A DNA stretch of 64,000 bases. Source: Cybelea sp963824595. GTDB lineage: Bacteria > Vulcanimicrobiota > Vulcanimicrobiia > Vulcanimicrobiales > Vulcanimicrobiaceae. The position numbers were made by a program, and so were the translations under genes. The notes beneath the pieces are model-generated. The model was not told where the DNA came from. It saw only the letters and a list, made by a program, of their open reading frames with translations, and did not search any database. The stretch is taken from assembly GCA_963824595.1 (NCBI GenBank), contig CAWGPY010000010.1:128883-192882 (forward strand), given 5' to 3'. Shown in pieces: positions 43,632 to 52,692 of the stretch; position 1 is the first letter of the stretch; each line of letters starts with the position of its first letter.

Positions 43632-44580
43632 CGCCGGCGCCGCGCGATCGCCAAAACGACGCGATCGCAATCGCTGCCATCGGGCAAGCGCGCCCGAGCT
43701 TTTCGCGTAAGCCGGCATCGTCGAGCCACGCGCGTTTGGCCGCGCTCGAATCGAGCTGCATGACCGTTGCGATGGGCTCGAAGCTCCGCCGGAACTCCGG
43801 CTCTGCAAAGGCCTGCTGCCACTCGTCGCCCGCGAGCGCCATTCCGTGAACGAACCCTCGCACCCACGCCCGCACCGCCGCCGAGCCGCGCGACGCGAGC
43901 AAAGCCGCCGTACCGGCGACGAACGCGTCGGGCGATTGGTTCACCCCGCGCGCGACGGCGTTGTAGGCCTCCATGATGGGGTCGACCGCACGTTGCATGT
44001 CGGCCAACGTCCCGTAATCGGCGCCGCGTACGACGATCGGAAGCCACGCGCTCGGAATGACTGGCGGGCCGGCGACGACCGCGGAAAACAGTCCGTGAAC
44101 GTATTCCTCGGACGGCGGTTCCTGCCTCACGGGATCGCGGAACTCGCGCCGCGCCGCACCCTGGGCGCGCCAAGTCGCAACCTTTGCATCGAGCTCGTCG
44201 CCGCCGACGTCCAGGACTTTCGGATAGTGACGGCGATTGGGCACGTCGTACTCGCGCGTCACGTCGCCGCGAACCTCGATCGGCGGATCCGATGCCGAGC
44301 ACGTGAAACGCGAACCGGAGGCGAGCAAACGCCGCAGCGCCGTTCGCGACCCGCGGCCCTCCGTATACGACTCGCCGCGCTTTCCTCGGTCGGGCAGATC
44401 CACGCGATACGCGCCGCGCTCCTCCGTGCCGTAGTCGCCGTTCCAGTCGAAGGCGCCGAGCAGCGCGAGATGCAGATCGAGCAGTACGGCGTCTCCGCTG
44501 ATCGCGAGCACGCAGCTGCGGCCCGCGCTCGTGGCGCGAACCTCGTAGACGCGCTTGGAGGGCGCCTTCGATTTGGCCAT
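43582..44580 (-). CDS. UPF0149/YecA-like protein with possible pRiA4b ORF-3-like N-terminal domain
   Basis: 332 residues from ATG 44580 (MAKSKAPSKRVYEVRATSAG). The N-terminal 110 residues (DLHLALLGAFDWNG, TALRRLLASGSRFTCSAS) resemble the plasmid pRiA4b ORF-3 fold by pattern only. The C-terminal 200 residues, with YGTLADMQRAVDPIMEAYNAV, DAFVAGTAALL and AWVRGFVHGMAL, fit UPF0149/YecA. Such proteins are associated with SecA-type zinc tails or protein quality control but remain poorly understood. The very C-terminus is Arg-rich. Confidence 0.6.
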   Translation of the reverse strand: MAKSKAPSKRVYEVRATSAGRSCVLAISGDAVLLDLHLALLGAFDWNGDYGTEERGAYRVDLPDRGKRGESYTEGRGSRTALRRLLASGSRFTCSASDPPIEVRGDVTREYDVPNRRHYPKVLDVGGDELDAKVATWRAQGAARREFRDPVRQEPPSEEYVHGLFSAVVAGPPVIPSAWLPIVVRGADYGTLADMQRAVDPIMEAYNAVARGVNQSPDAFVAGTAALLASRGSAAVRAWVRGFVHGMALAGDEWQQAFAEPEFRRSFEPIATVMQLDSSAAKRAWLDDAGLREKLGRACPMAAIAIASFWRSRGAGVMPVGAAPRRGRAPRR

Positions 44581-44582
44581 CT

Positions 44583-44852
44583 CTAGCCCGGGTGCCGGCC
44601 CGCTCGGATATTTTGGAGCGTCGCCTCGATCATCGGCCCCGCAACGCGATACATCTTGGTCAAGAAATCGACCGTCAACGCGGCGGGACCCTCGAACGCG
44701 AACGGGCTGTTGTTGAACGTGCAGTCGATCAGCTCGCACGGAGCCTTGCCGCTGAACACGATCCGGCAGCCGTCGAAAGCGCAGCCTTCGAAGCTGTTAC
44801 CGTCGAGCTCGACCCGCGTGTTGGTAAAGAAGCTGCCGTTGTGCCTCATCAT
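44583..44852 (-). CDS. Small pentapeptide-like protein, 89 aa
   Basis: Contains a short run of beta-helix-like repeats: LDGNSFEGCAFDGCRIVF, then CELIDCTFNNSPFAF. This is the A(D/N)LxxxxF pattern of pentapeptide proteins, followed by a helical C-terminus. It is too short for a gyrase-protecting protein of the Qnr type. Two bases separate it from the downstream YecA-like gene on the same strand, so they are probably translated from one message. Confidence 0.6.
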   Translation of the reverse strand: MMRHNGSFFTNTRVELDGNSFEGCAFDGCRIVFSGKAPCELIDCTFNNSPFAFEGPAALTVDFLTKMYRVAGPMIEATLQNIRAGRHPG

Positions 44853-44894
44853 GTTGGCGGCCTCCCTCGCCGCGCGTGCCGTAGGCGATAGCGC

Positions 44895-46468
44895 TCAGGC
44901 CTTTCTGCGGGCGAGCAGCAACGCCCCCGGGGTGATCAGCAGCGCGAGCACGCCGGTGACGAAGAACGTATCGCCGTAGGCCAGCGCCGCGGCCTGATCG
45001 CTGACTTGCGCGGCCAGCTGCGCCGGCGATCCGTGTTGCAGGAACTGCGTGACGGGCAATCGCGAGAGCGTGACCTCGGCGGCGAGGATCGCCTGGTGGA
45101 ACTGCTCGCGCCGGTCGAGGAACGCGACGATGCCGGCCGACGAGATCGAGCCGCCCAGCTGGAAGAACAACACGATGAACGAGCTGGCCTTCGCGCCGGC
45201 GTCGGGCGCGACGGCGCGCATCGTGGCGACCAGCAGCGGCGAGTAGACGAACGCCGCGCCCGTGCCGATCACGAGCAGCGGGATGACGAACGTCATCAGC
45301 TCGCTGCCGGTGGTCACGCCGCGGCCGAGCCAGAGCGATCCCGCGCCGGCGACGGCGAGCCCGCCGCCGATGAGCCAGCGCAAGTCGAGCCACGGGAGAC
45401 TCGTGAGGCGCCCCACCGGAATCGTGAGGAACAAGACGGGCAGGGCGCGCGCGCCGATCAGGAAGCCGGCCAGCGTGCTGGTGAAGCCGAGGTTGTCCAC
45501 GGTGAACTGCGGCAGCAGCAGCAGGCTGGGGAAGATCACCGCGGCGTAGGCGCCCGCGATGGCCAGCGCCGCCGCCACGGGCGGCGAGCCGAGCACGCGC
45601 AGATCCACGATCGGCTGCGCGACGCGCAGCTCCCACCACACGAACACCGCCGTCGCGGCGACGCACAGGAACGTGCAGATCACGATCGTCTGATTCGAGA
45701 ACCAGTCGTCGTGCTGGCCCTGATCGAGCACGTATTGCATGCAGCTGACCGCGACGATCAGCAGCGCGATGCCGGTGACGTCCACGCGCTCGCGGCGAGC
45801 GCGGCCGTTGTCGCGCATGTAGCGCCACAGGATCACGATGGCGAGGATGCCCGGCACGACGTTGACGTCGAAGACCCACGGCCACGACAGGTTGTCGACC
45901 AGAATGCCGCCGAGCGTCGGGCCGAGCGACGGTCCGAGAATGGTGCCGAGGGCGAAGATGGACTGGCTCAGGCCGATCTGCTTCTGCGGAAACGTGTCGC
46001 GCAGCACGACCTGCGCCGTGGCGAGCAGGCCGCCCCCGAACGCGCCCTGCACGATGCGAAAGACGATCAGCGCGGTGAGCGAGCTGGCCATGCCGCAGAG
46101 CACGGAGGCGAGCGTAAACCCGGCTATCGAGACGAGGAAGTAATTTTTCGTCCGAAGCGTAACTGCAGCCACGGCGTGAGCGGAATCACCACGACGTTGG
46201 CCACCACGTAACCCGTGAGCACCCACGTGGCCTCGTCGACCGTCGCGCCGAGGTTGCCCTGAATGGTGGGCAACGCGACATTGACGATCGTGAGATCAAC
46301 GGTCTGGAGGAGCGCTGCGAGCATGACGCCCGCGACGACCAGAGCGCGACGGGCGCCGTACTCGACGAGCGAGGACGGGGCGGCCGGCGCCTGGGGCGCG
46401 GGACTGACGCTGGGGCGAGGCGGGACGACGCCGATCGACTGAGGGCGCGGCCGCGCGGCAACCGGCAC
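44895..46468 (-). CDS. MFS multidrug efflux transporter, DHA2 (EmrB/QacA) type, one frameshift near 46,145
   Basis: Fourteen-helix efflux pump. The N-terminal piece from GTG 46468 (ribosome site GGAG) carries TVDLTIVNVALPTIQGNLG and WVLTGYVVANVVVIPLTPWL. After QLRFGRK one base is missing from an A-run, and NYFLVSIAGFTLASVLCG continues in another frame to the C-terminus. The break falls in a homopolymer, so a sequencing error is likely. The pump is divergent from an HTH regulator and is probably its target. Confidence 0.85.
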
Positions 46469-46591
46469 GTTGAACTCCGTTTTTGTGGGGTACGTAAACT
46501 TGAAACCAGCATACCGGATGTGCGATGCTATGACTAGAACATGCCTTATCCTAGCACTAGCAGTGGCTGGCCTGGGCTCGAGGACGGCTCG
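46469..46591. promoter_or_regulatory. Intergenic operator region between MFS pump and HTH regulator
   Basis: 123 bases. Three CTAG tetramers fall within 27 bases (46534, 46551, 46557), including CTAGCACTAG, in a genome where CTAG is otherwise scarce. This is a plausible operator for the divergently encoded regulator. Confidence 0.4.
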
Positions 46592-47434
46592 ATGAACGGC
46601 GAGGACCGCCGCCTCGAGCTCAGCGACTTCCTGCGGACGCGGCGTGCGAAGATCGCCCCGTCCGACGTCGGCCTGGCCGACGGGCCTCGCCGCCGGACCC
46701 CCGGCCTGCGCCGCGAGGAGGTGGCGCTGCTGGCCAACATCGGCACCACCTGGTACACGCGCCTCGAACAGGGGCTGCCGATCAACGTGTCGGCCGAGGT
46801 GCTCGCCGCGATCGCGCGGGCGCTGCGTCTGACGTCCGACGAGCGCCGCCATCTCCACGTGCTGGCCGGCGTGCCGCTGACCGTCGCGCCCCAGGACGAG
46901 GAGCGCGTGAGCGACCTGGTGCGGCGCGTGCTCGACGGGCTCGACCCGTCGCCCGCCTACGTGCGCGGCCGGCGGTGGGACGTGCTGGCGTGGAACCGCA
47001 GCGCCGACGCGCTCAACGACTTCTCGCGGGCGACCGGCCCCTCGACCAACCTGGTGTGGCGGCTGTTCCGCGACGCGGCGTTCGCACGCCGCCTCGGCGA
47101 CCCGCACTGCACCTGGCGCCGGTGCGTGGCGCAGTTCCGCGCGGTCGCGGCGAAGTATCCGAACGACCAGCGGTTCACGGAGCTGATCGACGACCTGCGC
47201 ACGAACTCGCCGGAGTTCCGCACGCTATGGGCCGAGCACGACGTGCTGGGATCCGCGGAGGGCCTGAAGCAGTTCATCCACCCCGAGGCCGGCGAGCTGA
47301 TCTTGGATCACACCACGTTCGAGCTGCCCGGCGACGGCGACATGTGCATGGTCGTGCTCACGGCCGCGCCCGGCTCGGAAAGCGAACGCAAGCTCCGCGA
47401 GCTGGCACCGCTCGCAACTTCTTCGTCACACTGA
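46592..47434 (+). CDS. XRE-family HTH regulator with MmyB-like ligand-binding domain
   Basis: 280 residues from ATG 46592 (ribosome site GAGGAC); an earlier ATG at 46541 would read through the CTAG-rich operator and is less likely. The HTH lies at about 12-75 (LRTRRAKIAPSDVGL, VALLANIGTTWYTRLEQG). The rest (LDGLDPSPAYVRGRRWDVLAWN, LRTNSPEFRTLWAEHDV, FELPGDGDMCMVVLT) is the MmyB-like PAS-type ligand domain. Such proteins typically repress adjacent efflux or dehydrogenase genes and respond to small ligands. Confidence 0.88.
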   Translation: MNGEDRRLELSDFLRTRRAKIAPSDVGLADGPRRRTPGLRREEVALLANIGTTWYTRLEQGLPINVSAEVLAAIARALRLTSDERRHLHVLAGVPLTVAPQDEERVSDLVRRVLDGLDPSPAYVRGRRWDVLAWNRSADALNDFSRATGPSTNLVWRLFRDAAFARRLGDPHCTWRRCVAQFRAVAAKYPNDQRFTELIDDLRTNSPEFRTLWAEHDVLGSAEGLKQFIHPEAGELILDHTTFELPGDGDMCMVVLTAAPGSESERKLRELAPLATSSSH

Positions 47435-47447
47435 ACGCGCGCCGCCC

Positions 47448-48368
47448 CTACACCTTGTCATCCTGAGCCGGGCGCGCAGCGCCCGAGTCGAAGGACGCGG
47501 CCGCTCCCAACTTCTCCGGATTGCGCACGACGTAGATCGCCGCGATGCGCCCCTCCACGATCTCCAACGCGGCCGCGTCGGCGACGCCCTTCGCGGTGTA
47601 GGTCACGATGCCGGGCATGCCGTTGACCATCACGACCTCCATGCGCACGACGTCTTTCCAGCCCTGCGTGGTCTTCAAGCCGAACAGCAGCTTCGTCACG
47701 CGGTCGCGGCCCGCGACCGGCACCGTCGCGGCGGGCGCCTTGCCGCCGCCGTCGCTGGTGAACACCACGTCGTCGGTGAGCAGGCCCGCGAGCGCGGCGG
47801 GATCGTCGTTGTGCAGCGCCGCGACGAACGCGTCGCGCACGCGCAGCAGCTCGCGCCGGTCGGTCTGCGTTCGCCGGCCCGCGTCGCGGACGTGCTCCCG
47901 CGCGCGGGTTGCGAGCTTGCGCACCGCGGGCTCGGCGCGTCCGAGTGCCGACGCGACCTCGGCGAACGGCACGTCGAGCACGTCGTGCAGCAGAAACGCG
48001 GCCCGCTCGAGCGGCGCCAATCGTTCGAGCGCCAGCATCAGCGCGAACGAGATGTCGTCGGCCAGGGTCACGGCGGCCTCGGGATCGTCGGGCGCGTCGG
48101 AGACCACCGGCTCGGGGAGCCACGGCCCGACGTAGATCTCGCGCTTCGCGCGCGCCGAGCGCAGGCGGTCGAGGCAGAGGCGCGTCACGATGGTGCGCGC
48201 GAGCGCGCGCTCGTCGCGCACCGGTTCCGCGTCGAAGGCGGCGCTCCAGCGCAGGTACGCGTCTTGCGCCACGTCTTCGGCCTCGCCGTATTCGCCGAGC
48301 ATGCGATACGCATGGCGCACCAGCTCGGGCCGCAGCGCCTCGAAGCGCTGCGCGCGATCGTCGGTCAC
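47448..48368 (-). CDS. ECF41-type sigma factor with SnoaL-like C-terminal domain, GTG start
   Basis: 306 residues from GTG 48368. Region 2 (RHAYRMLGEYGEAEDVAQDAYLRW) and region 4 (LERLAPLERAAFLLHDVLDVPFAEVASALG) are followed by a SnoaL-like domain containing DGGGK, a hallmark of the ECF41 group. In that group the C-terminal domain replaces an anti-sigma factor. The partner gene encoding a carboxymuconolactone-decarboxylase-like protein lies 10 bases upstream, the standard ECF41 arrangement. The last residues are encoded by a dispersed repeat. ECF41 recognises TGTCACA-CGTC promoters, two of which I find nearby. Confidence 0.92.
   Translation of the reverse strand: MTDDRAQRFEALRPELVRHAYRMLGEYGEAEDVAQDAYLRWSAAFDAEPVRDERALARTIVTRLCLDRLRSARAKREIYVGPWLPEPVVSDAPDDPEAAVTLADDISFALMLALERLAPLERAAFLLHDVLDVPFAEVASALGRAEPAVRKLATRAREHVRDAGRRTQTDRRELLRVRDAFVAALHNDDPAALAGLLTDDVVFTSDGGGKAPAATVPVAGRDRVTKLLFGLKTTQGWKDVVRMEVVMVNGMPGIVTYTAKGVADAAALEIVEGRIAAIYVVRNPEKLGAAASFDSGAARPAQDDKV
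47455..47496. repeat. Dispersed TTGTCATCCTGAG...GTCGAAGGAC repeat
   Basis: Contains the perfect inner hairpin GGGCGC-GCA-GCGCCC. Located at the convergent ends of the HTH regulator and sigma genes; the sigma C-terminus is read from it. Confidence 0.75.
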
Positions 48369-48378
48369 GCGTGCCGGC

Positions 48379-48927
48379 TCATGCGTACTGCGGACGCGCC
48401 ATCGCGACCGTCTCGCCGCCGACGCGCAGCCGGACGCACGCGTGCCCGTGCCCGATCGCGTATTTGAACGTGGGATACGCTTGCGCGCCGACGATCGCGT
48501 AGGCGAGCGACACGAGCCCGGCACGGCCCCAGCGCTTGAGAATCTCGGCGCGCGCCTCGTCGCCGCTGCCGTCGCGCGCGACGGTCGCGAGCGCGAGCTC
48601 GGCGCCGAGCCGCGCCTCCTCCGAGCACGTCGCGTAGTCGCGCTCGAGGATCGCGCGAATCGTCGCGGGCGCGACGCCGGCCGCCTCGGCCATCGAGACG
48701 CCCAGCTGCAGGCACGGTCCGCAGTCGGCCGCCTTCCCGGCCGTCAGCGCGGCGCCGTAGTACGCGTCCATCGGAACCTTACGATAACTCCCCAGCTTGC
48801 CGAGCCCCTGCAGCGGCATGACGGCGCCTACGCCGGCCTCGTCGACGATCTCGCGGACGTACCCGGTGTCGTAGTTCCAGCGCCGTGCGAACTTCTCGAG
48901 CTGCTTCTTGACCAACCACTTGAACAT
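48379..48927 (-). CDS. Carboxymuconolactone-decarboxylase (AhpD-like) family protein, ECF41 partner
   Basis: 182 residues, all-alpha. A CxxC appears in ADCGPCLQLGVSMAEAAG, but the histidine normally four residues after the second Cys in AhpD is replaced by Gly, so peroxidase activity is uncertain. Genes of this family (with oxidoreductases and epimerases) are the recurring targets of ECF41 sigma factors. The predicted ECF41 promoter lies just upstream, so sigma and CMD genes form one autoregulated operon. Confidence 0.85.
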   Translation of the reverse strand: MFKWLVKKQLEKFARRWNYDTGYVREIVDEAGVGAVMPLQGLGKLGSYRKVPMDAYYGAALTAGKAADCGPCLQLGVSMAEAAGVAPATIRAILERDYATCSEEARLGAELALATVARDGSGDEARAEILKRWGRAGLVSLAYAIVGAQAYPTFKYAIGHGHACVRLRVGGETVAMARPQYA

Positions 48928-48952
48928 GCTGTCTGTCTTCCTCCACCGCCTA

Positions 48953-48979
48953 GACGGGGCGGAGGCCGAAAAAGTGACG
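48953..48979 (-). promoter_or_regulatory. Predicted ECF41-type promoter of the CMD-sigma operon
   Basis: On the minus strand CGTCACT, 16 bases, CGTC, ending about 26 bases before the CMD ATG. This differs from the ECF41 consensus TGTCACA at two positions of the -35 element, with the CGTC -10 perfect and the same spacing as the copy at 50,290. Confidence 0.6.
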
Positions 48980-48985
48980 CGCCCG

Positions 48986-49138
48986 TCAGTTGCGGTGCAT
49001 GCCGCAATCGGGCTCGTCGCCCGGCCTCACGAGCAGCGGGCGTCCGCAGTATCGGCAAACGAGAAGTTCGGCCACGCCATCGGGGAACCGGTCCTCGGGG
49101 CTGCCGCGCTGCACGTAATCGCTCGGGTCGAAATTCAT
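48986..49138 (-). CDS. Small zinc-ribbon-like protein, 50 aa
   Basis: Short frame from ATG 49138 to TGA: begins MNFDPSDYVQRGSPEDRF and holds CRYC, then ...PDCGMH, i.e. Cys-x2-Cys and Cys-x2-His suitable for one zinc. It fills the space between the alcohol dehydrogenase promoter and the ECF41 operon. Ribosome site is weak. Codon choice agrees with neighbouring genes. Recognised by composition only. Confidence 0.5.
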   Translation of the reverse strand: MNFDPSDYVQRGSPEDRFPDGVAELLVCRYCGRPLLVRPGDEPDCGMHRN

Positions 49139-49247
49139 AAGGCTTTAGGCTACCACGCATGTCAAGGGGATAAACCGGCGCTGCGGCATTCAGCATCGCA
49201 CGCGACGGTGACACCGCGGCGCGCCTGCGTGTGTTGCACGTGGCACT

Positions 49248-50270
49248 ATGACCCCACAAACCATGCGCGCGGCGGTCGTGCCGTCGGCGCAAGATCATCG
49301 CTTGGAGCTGCGCGACGTCGCGGTTCCGGAACCGGGCCCCGGCCAGGTGCGCGTCAAGGTCGAGGCGGGCGGCGTCTGCCACAGCGACGTGCTGACCGTG
49401 TACAACTACTGGCCTGGCATCACGTATCCGCGAATTCCCGGGCACGAGGTTGCCGGAACGGTTGAGGCGCTCGGCCCGAATGCCGCGCCGTGGAAAGTCG
49501 GCGACCGTGTCGGCTTGGGCTGGCACGGTGGTCACGACGGCACGTGCGACCGCTGCCGCCGCGGCGACTTCATCACGTGCGACAACCTGCGCGTCTCCGG
49601 CATCAACTTCGACGGCGGTCACGCGCAATACGTCGTTGCGCCCGCGGTCGCGCTGGCGCGAATTCCCGACGAGCTCACGGCCGCGGAGGCCGGACCGCTG
49701 ATGTGCGCGGGCATCACCACGTTCAACCCGCTGCGGCATAGCGCCGCGCGCGCCGGCGATCTGGTGGCGGTGCTCGGCATCGGCGGTTTGGGCCACCTCG
49801 GCGTGCAGTTCGCGTCGAAGATGGGCTTTCGCACCGTCGCGATCGCACGCGGACGCGATAAGGAAGAGCTGGCGCGCAAGCTCGGCGCGTTCCACTACAT
49901 CGACAGCACGGCGGGCGATCCCGGCGCGGAACTGCAGAAACTCGGCGGCGCGAAGGTCGTGCTGTCGACGATCACCTCGGCGGCCGCGATGGAGCCCGTG
50001 CTGAGCGGGCTCGGCCCCGACGGCCAGCTGCTGGTGGTCGGCGCATCGCAAGAACCGCTCCCCGTCAACACGCTGGCGTTGATGCGCTATCGCAACTCGG
50101 TCAAGGTATGGCCGTCGGGAACGTGCGCGGATTCCGAGGATACGATGCGCTTCGCCGTGCAGACCGGCGTGCGCGCGATGATCGAGACCTTCCCGCTGGA
50201 ACGCGCTCAGGACGCGTTCGATCGCATGATGAGCGGCGCCGCGCGCTTCCGAGTGGTGCTCACGATGTAG
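49248..50270 (+). CDS. Zinc-dependent alcohol dehydrogenase (MDR family)
   Basis: 340 residues. Catalytic zinc ligands appear in GGVCHSDVL (Cys) and PGHEVAGTV (His, Glu). The structural-zinc loop GGHDGTCDRCRRGDFITC has only three of the four usual cysteines, the first being Asp. The NAD(P)-binding motif is GIGGLGHLGVQFA. It oxidises or reduces primary alcohols/aldehydes or similar. ATG 49248 is used; an in-frame ATG at 49263 is an alternative. No ECF41 motif precedes it. Confidence 0.9.
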   Translation: MTPQTMRAAVVPSAQDHRLELRDVAVPEPGPGQVRVKVEAGGVCHSDVLTVYNYWPGITYPRIPGHEVAGTVEALGPNAAPWKVGDRVGLGWHGGHDGTCDRCRRGDFITCDNLRVSGINFDGGHAQYVVAPAVALARIPDELTAAEAGPLMCAGITTFNPLRHSAARAGDLVAVLGIGGLGHLGVQFASKMGFRTVAIARGRDKEELARKLGAFHYIDSTAGDPGAELQKLGGAKVVLSTITSAAAMEPVLSGLGPDGQLLVVGASQEPLPVNTLALMRYRNSVKVWPSGTCADSEDTMRFAVQTGVRAMIETFPLERAQDAFDRMMSGAARFRVVLTM

Positions 50271-50289
50271 CGGCGGCGCCGCCGGGGGA

Positions 50290-50316
50290 TGTCACATCCG
50301 CGCGCCGGATTTCGTC
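50290..50316 (+). promoter_or_regulatory. Predicted ECF41-type promoter of the VOC gene
   Basis: Perfect TGTCACA (50290-50296), 16 bases, CGTC (50313-50316), located 33 bases before the ATG of the VOC gene. Matches the published ECF41 consensus exactly. Confidence 0.75.
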
Positions 50317-50349
50317 TGGTCTGCAAAACTCACCCACGAAGGAGATGCG

Positions 50350-50691
50350 ATGAACCCGGTTAGCCTCATCATTTACCACGCCACGGATGTGGCGAAAACG
50401 AAGGCCTTTTTTGCGACGGCGCTCGGTGGCGAACCCTACGTGGATAGCCCGGCCTATACCGGCTTCAAAGCCGGGGACGTCGAAATCGGTATCGTCGCGG
50501 CGCGGGGCGGCAACACGGGGGCGGTCGGGTTCGTGACGGTCACCGACATCAACGCGGCGCTGGCGGCCCTCACGGCGGCCGGGGCGGAGAAGACGCAAGA
50601 CGTCACCGACGTCGGCTATGGACTGCTGGTCGCGAGCGTCAAGAATCCCGACGGAACGCCCGTCGGTCTTCGTCAGTTCCCGCCCGCCTGA
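50350..50691 (+). CDS. VOC (glyoxalase/bleomycin-resistance) superfamily protein, 113 aa
   Basis: Two beta-alpha-beta-beta-beta repeats, starting SLIIYHATDVAKTKAFFATAL and ending VKNPDGTPVGLRQFPPA, as in small VOC proteins. The single E (VEIGIVAA region) is the only conserved metal-ligand-like acid, so catalysis is not certain. GAAGGAGA is the ribosome site. The upstream promoter marks it as a member of the ECF41 regulon. Confidence 0.85.
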   Translation: MNPVSLIIYHATDVAKTKAFFATALGGEPYVDSPAYTGFKAGDVEIGIVAARGGNTGAVGFVTVTDINAALAALTAAGAEKTQDVTDVGYGLLVASVKNPDGTPVGLRQFPPA

Positions 50692-50723
50692 AACATCGCG
50701 GGCGGCCGCCCGGTAACGAGGCC

Positions 50724-52692
50724 ATGAACGTTTTGCGTTATGCCGCCGCGGGCATTGCCGCCGCGGTTCTCTTTGCGGTCGCGCCGGCGCGCGCCGCCTC
50801 GTCCGATCCGCGCGTCGCGGAGCTGATCGCGTCGTCGGGAAAGGCGATCAACGTCGCCGCGCTCGCGCAGGTCTCCACGATCCGCTTCGACGAGAGCATC
50901 TCGGCCGTCGGCTTGAGCGGCACGGTGGTGCAGTACGTCAACGTACGCGACGGGCGGTTCGCCGAGACGACGACGCTCGCGCCGCTCGTGTCGCTCGACG
51001 GCTACGACGGCAAGATCGAGTGGAGCGGCGACCGCACGCACCTGGTGTGGAATCAGGGCGGCGACAGCGATCGCTCGAGCGAGCTGAATCAGGCGTATCT
51101 CGAGAGTTACGCGCTATGGGCGCCCAACGCGAGCGGCGCCGACGTTACGTCGCTGGGCACGAAGGTTGACGCCGGCAAGTCGTACGACGTGCTGGCGATC
51201 ACGCCGGCCGGATCGAAATCGCCGTTCGAGCTGTGGCTCGATCCCGCGACGCATCTGCCCGGGCGCGCCCACTTCGTCAGCGGCTTCACCACGCAGACGC
51301 TCACGTTCTCCGACTATCGCGCGGTGAACGGGCTCAACGTCGCGCACGCGATCCACATTGACTCGAGCGACGGCAACAACTCCGACATCGCGGTGACGAA
51401 CGTCGCGTTCGATCCGCCGGGCGCCGAGGCGGCGCTGGCGCGGCCGGCGACGCGCCCGACCGACTTCTCGATTACGGGCGGCAAGACGTCAACCACGGTG
51501 CCGATCGAGCTGGGCGAAAACCACGTCTACCTCGACGTGATGCTCAACGGCAAGGGGCCGTATCACTTTATCTTCGACACCGGCGGCTCGAACGTGGTGG
51601 ATCCGGCGGTGGCCAAGGAGATCGGCGCGCTGGGCACCGGTTCGGCGCAGGGCAGCGGCGTCGGCTCGCAGACCGAAGGCTTGAGCTTCGCGAACGTGTC
51701 GAAGCTGCAGGTCGGCGACGCGGTGCTGAACGATCAGGTCTTCGCCGTGGCGCCGACGCGGATGGGCTTCGGCGTGTCGGCGGGACGCCCGGTGGACGGA
51801 TTGATCGGCTGGGAAGTGCTGGCGCGGTTCGTCACGACGTTCGACTACGCGGGCCTGAAGGTGACGCTGGCCATGCCGGGCAGCGCGGCAGCCGCCGGCG
51901 GGCGGCCACGTGGTACCGTTCGTGTTCTACGGCACGCAGCCGCAGATCGCGTGCACGATCGACGGCATTCCGGCGGAGTGCACGATCGACACCGGCGCGC
52001 GCGACACGATGAGCTTCATGTCGCCGTTCGTCGCGGCGCATCCCGAGGTCGCGCCGGCCAAGATGACGGCGGTCGGCATCAACGGCTTCGGCTTCGGCGG
52101 CCCGGCGATGGGCAAGCTCGGACGCGTGCGCGAGGTGGGCATCGGCGACATCACGCTGACCAATCTCGTCGCGGGCTACTCCACGCAGACGGCGGGCGCG
52201 TTCGCGGCGCCGTTCGTCGCCGCGAACATCGGCGGCAACCTGCTGCGGCGGTTCACCGTGACGTTCGACTACGACAACGGCACGATGACGCTGGTGCCGA
52301 ACGCGGCGTATACGGAAGCCGACAGCTACGAGCGCTCGGGGTTGTTCCTGATCAAGCGCGAGGGCAGCGTGGTGGTGGTCGCGGCGCGGCCCGGCACGCC
52401 GGCCGCAACCGCGGGCATCGCGAAGGGCGACACGATCGTGAGCATCAACGGCTCGCCCGCGGGCACGATGCTGCTGCAGCAGGTGCGCGCGCTGCTGGCC
52501 CAACCGGCCGGGACGGTGGTGACGCTCGAGCTCGCATCGAAAGACGGGACGAAGCGCACGGTGAAGCTCACGCTGGAGGACTACGTAAAACCTCTGCACC
52601 TTGTCATCCTGAGCACAGCGCAGCTTGTCACCCTGAGCGAAGTGCGAAGGGCGTGCCGAAGGGCAGCTCGCCTGCATCACGAAGACGCCCGC
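50724..52692 (+). pseudogene. Exported two-domain retropepsin-like aspartyl protease with C-terminal PDZ, one frameshift near 51,897
   Basis: Signal peptide at the N-terminus, an outer-membrane-lipoprotein-sorting-like region, then the first Asp lobe (FIFDTGGSNVV). One extra G in the GGCGGGCGG run at about 51,897 breaks the frame. The second lobe (CTIDTGARDTM) and a PDZ domain (AATAGIAKGDTIVSINGSPAG) follow. The natural stop after LTLEDYV is lost: a dispersed repeat follows in frame and the frame stays open into the next gene's ATG at 52693. End coordinate is set at that ATG. Confidence 0.75.
52601..52665. repeat. Dispersed TTGTCATCCTGAGC repeat, two tandem half-copies
   Basis: TTGTCATCCTGAGCACAGCGCAG followed by a second unit with CTTGTCACCCTGAGCGAAG and CGAAGGGC. 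It is translated in frame between the protease and the hydrolase. Confidence 0.75.
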
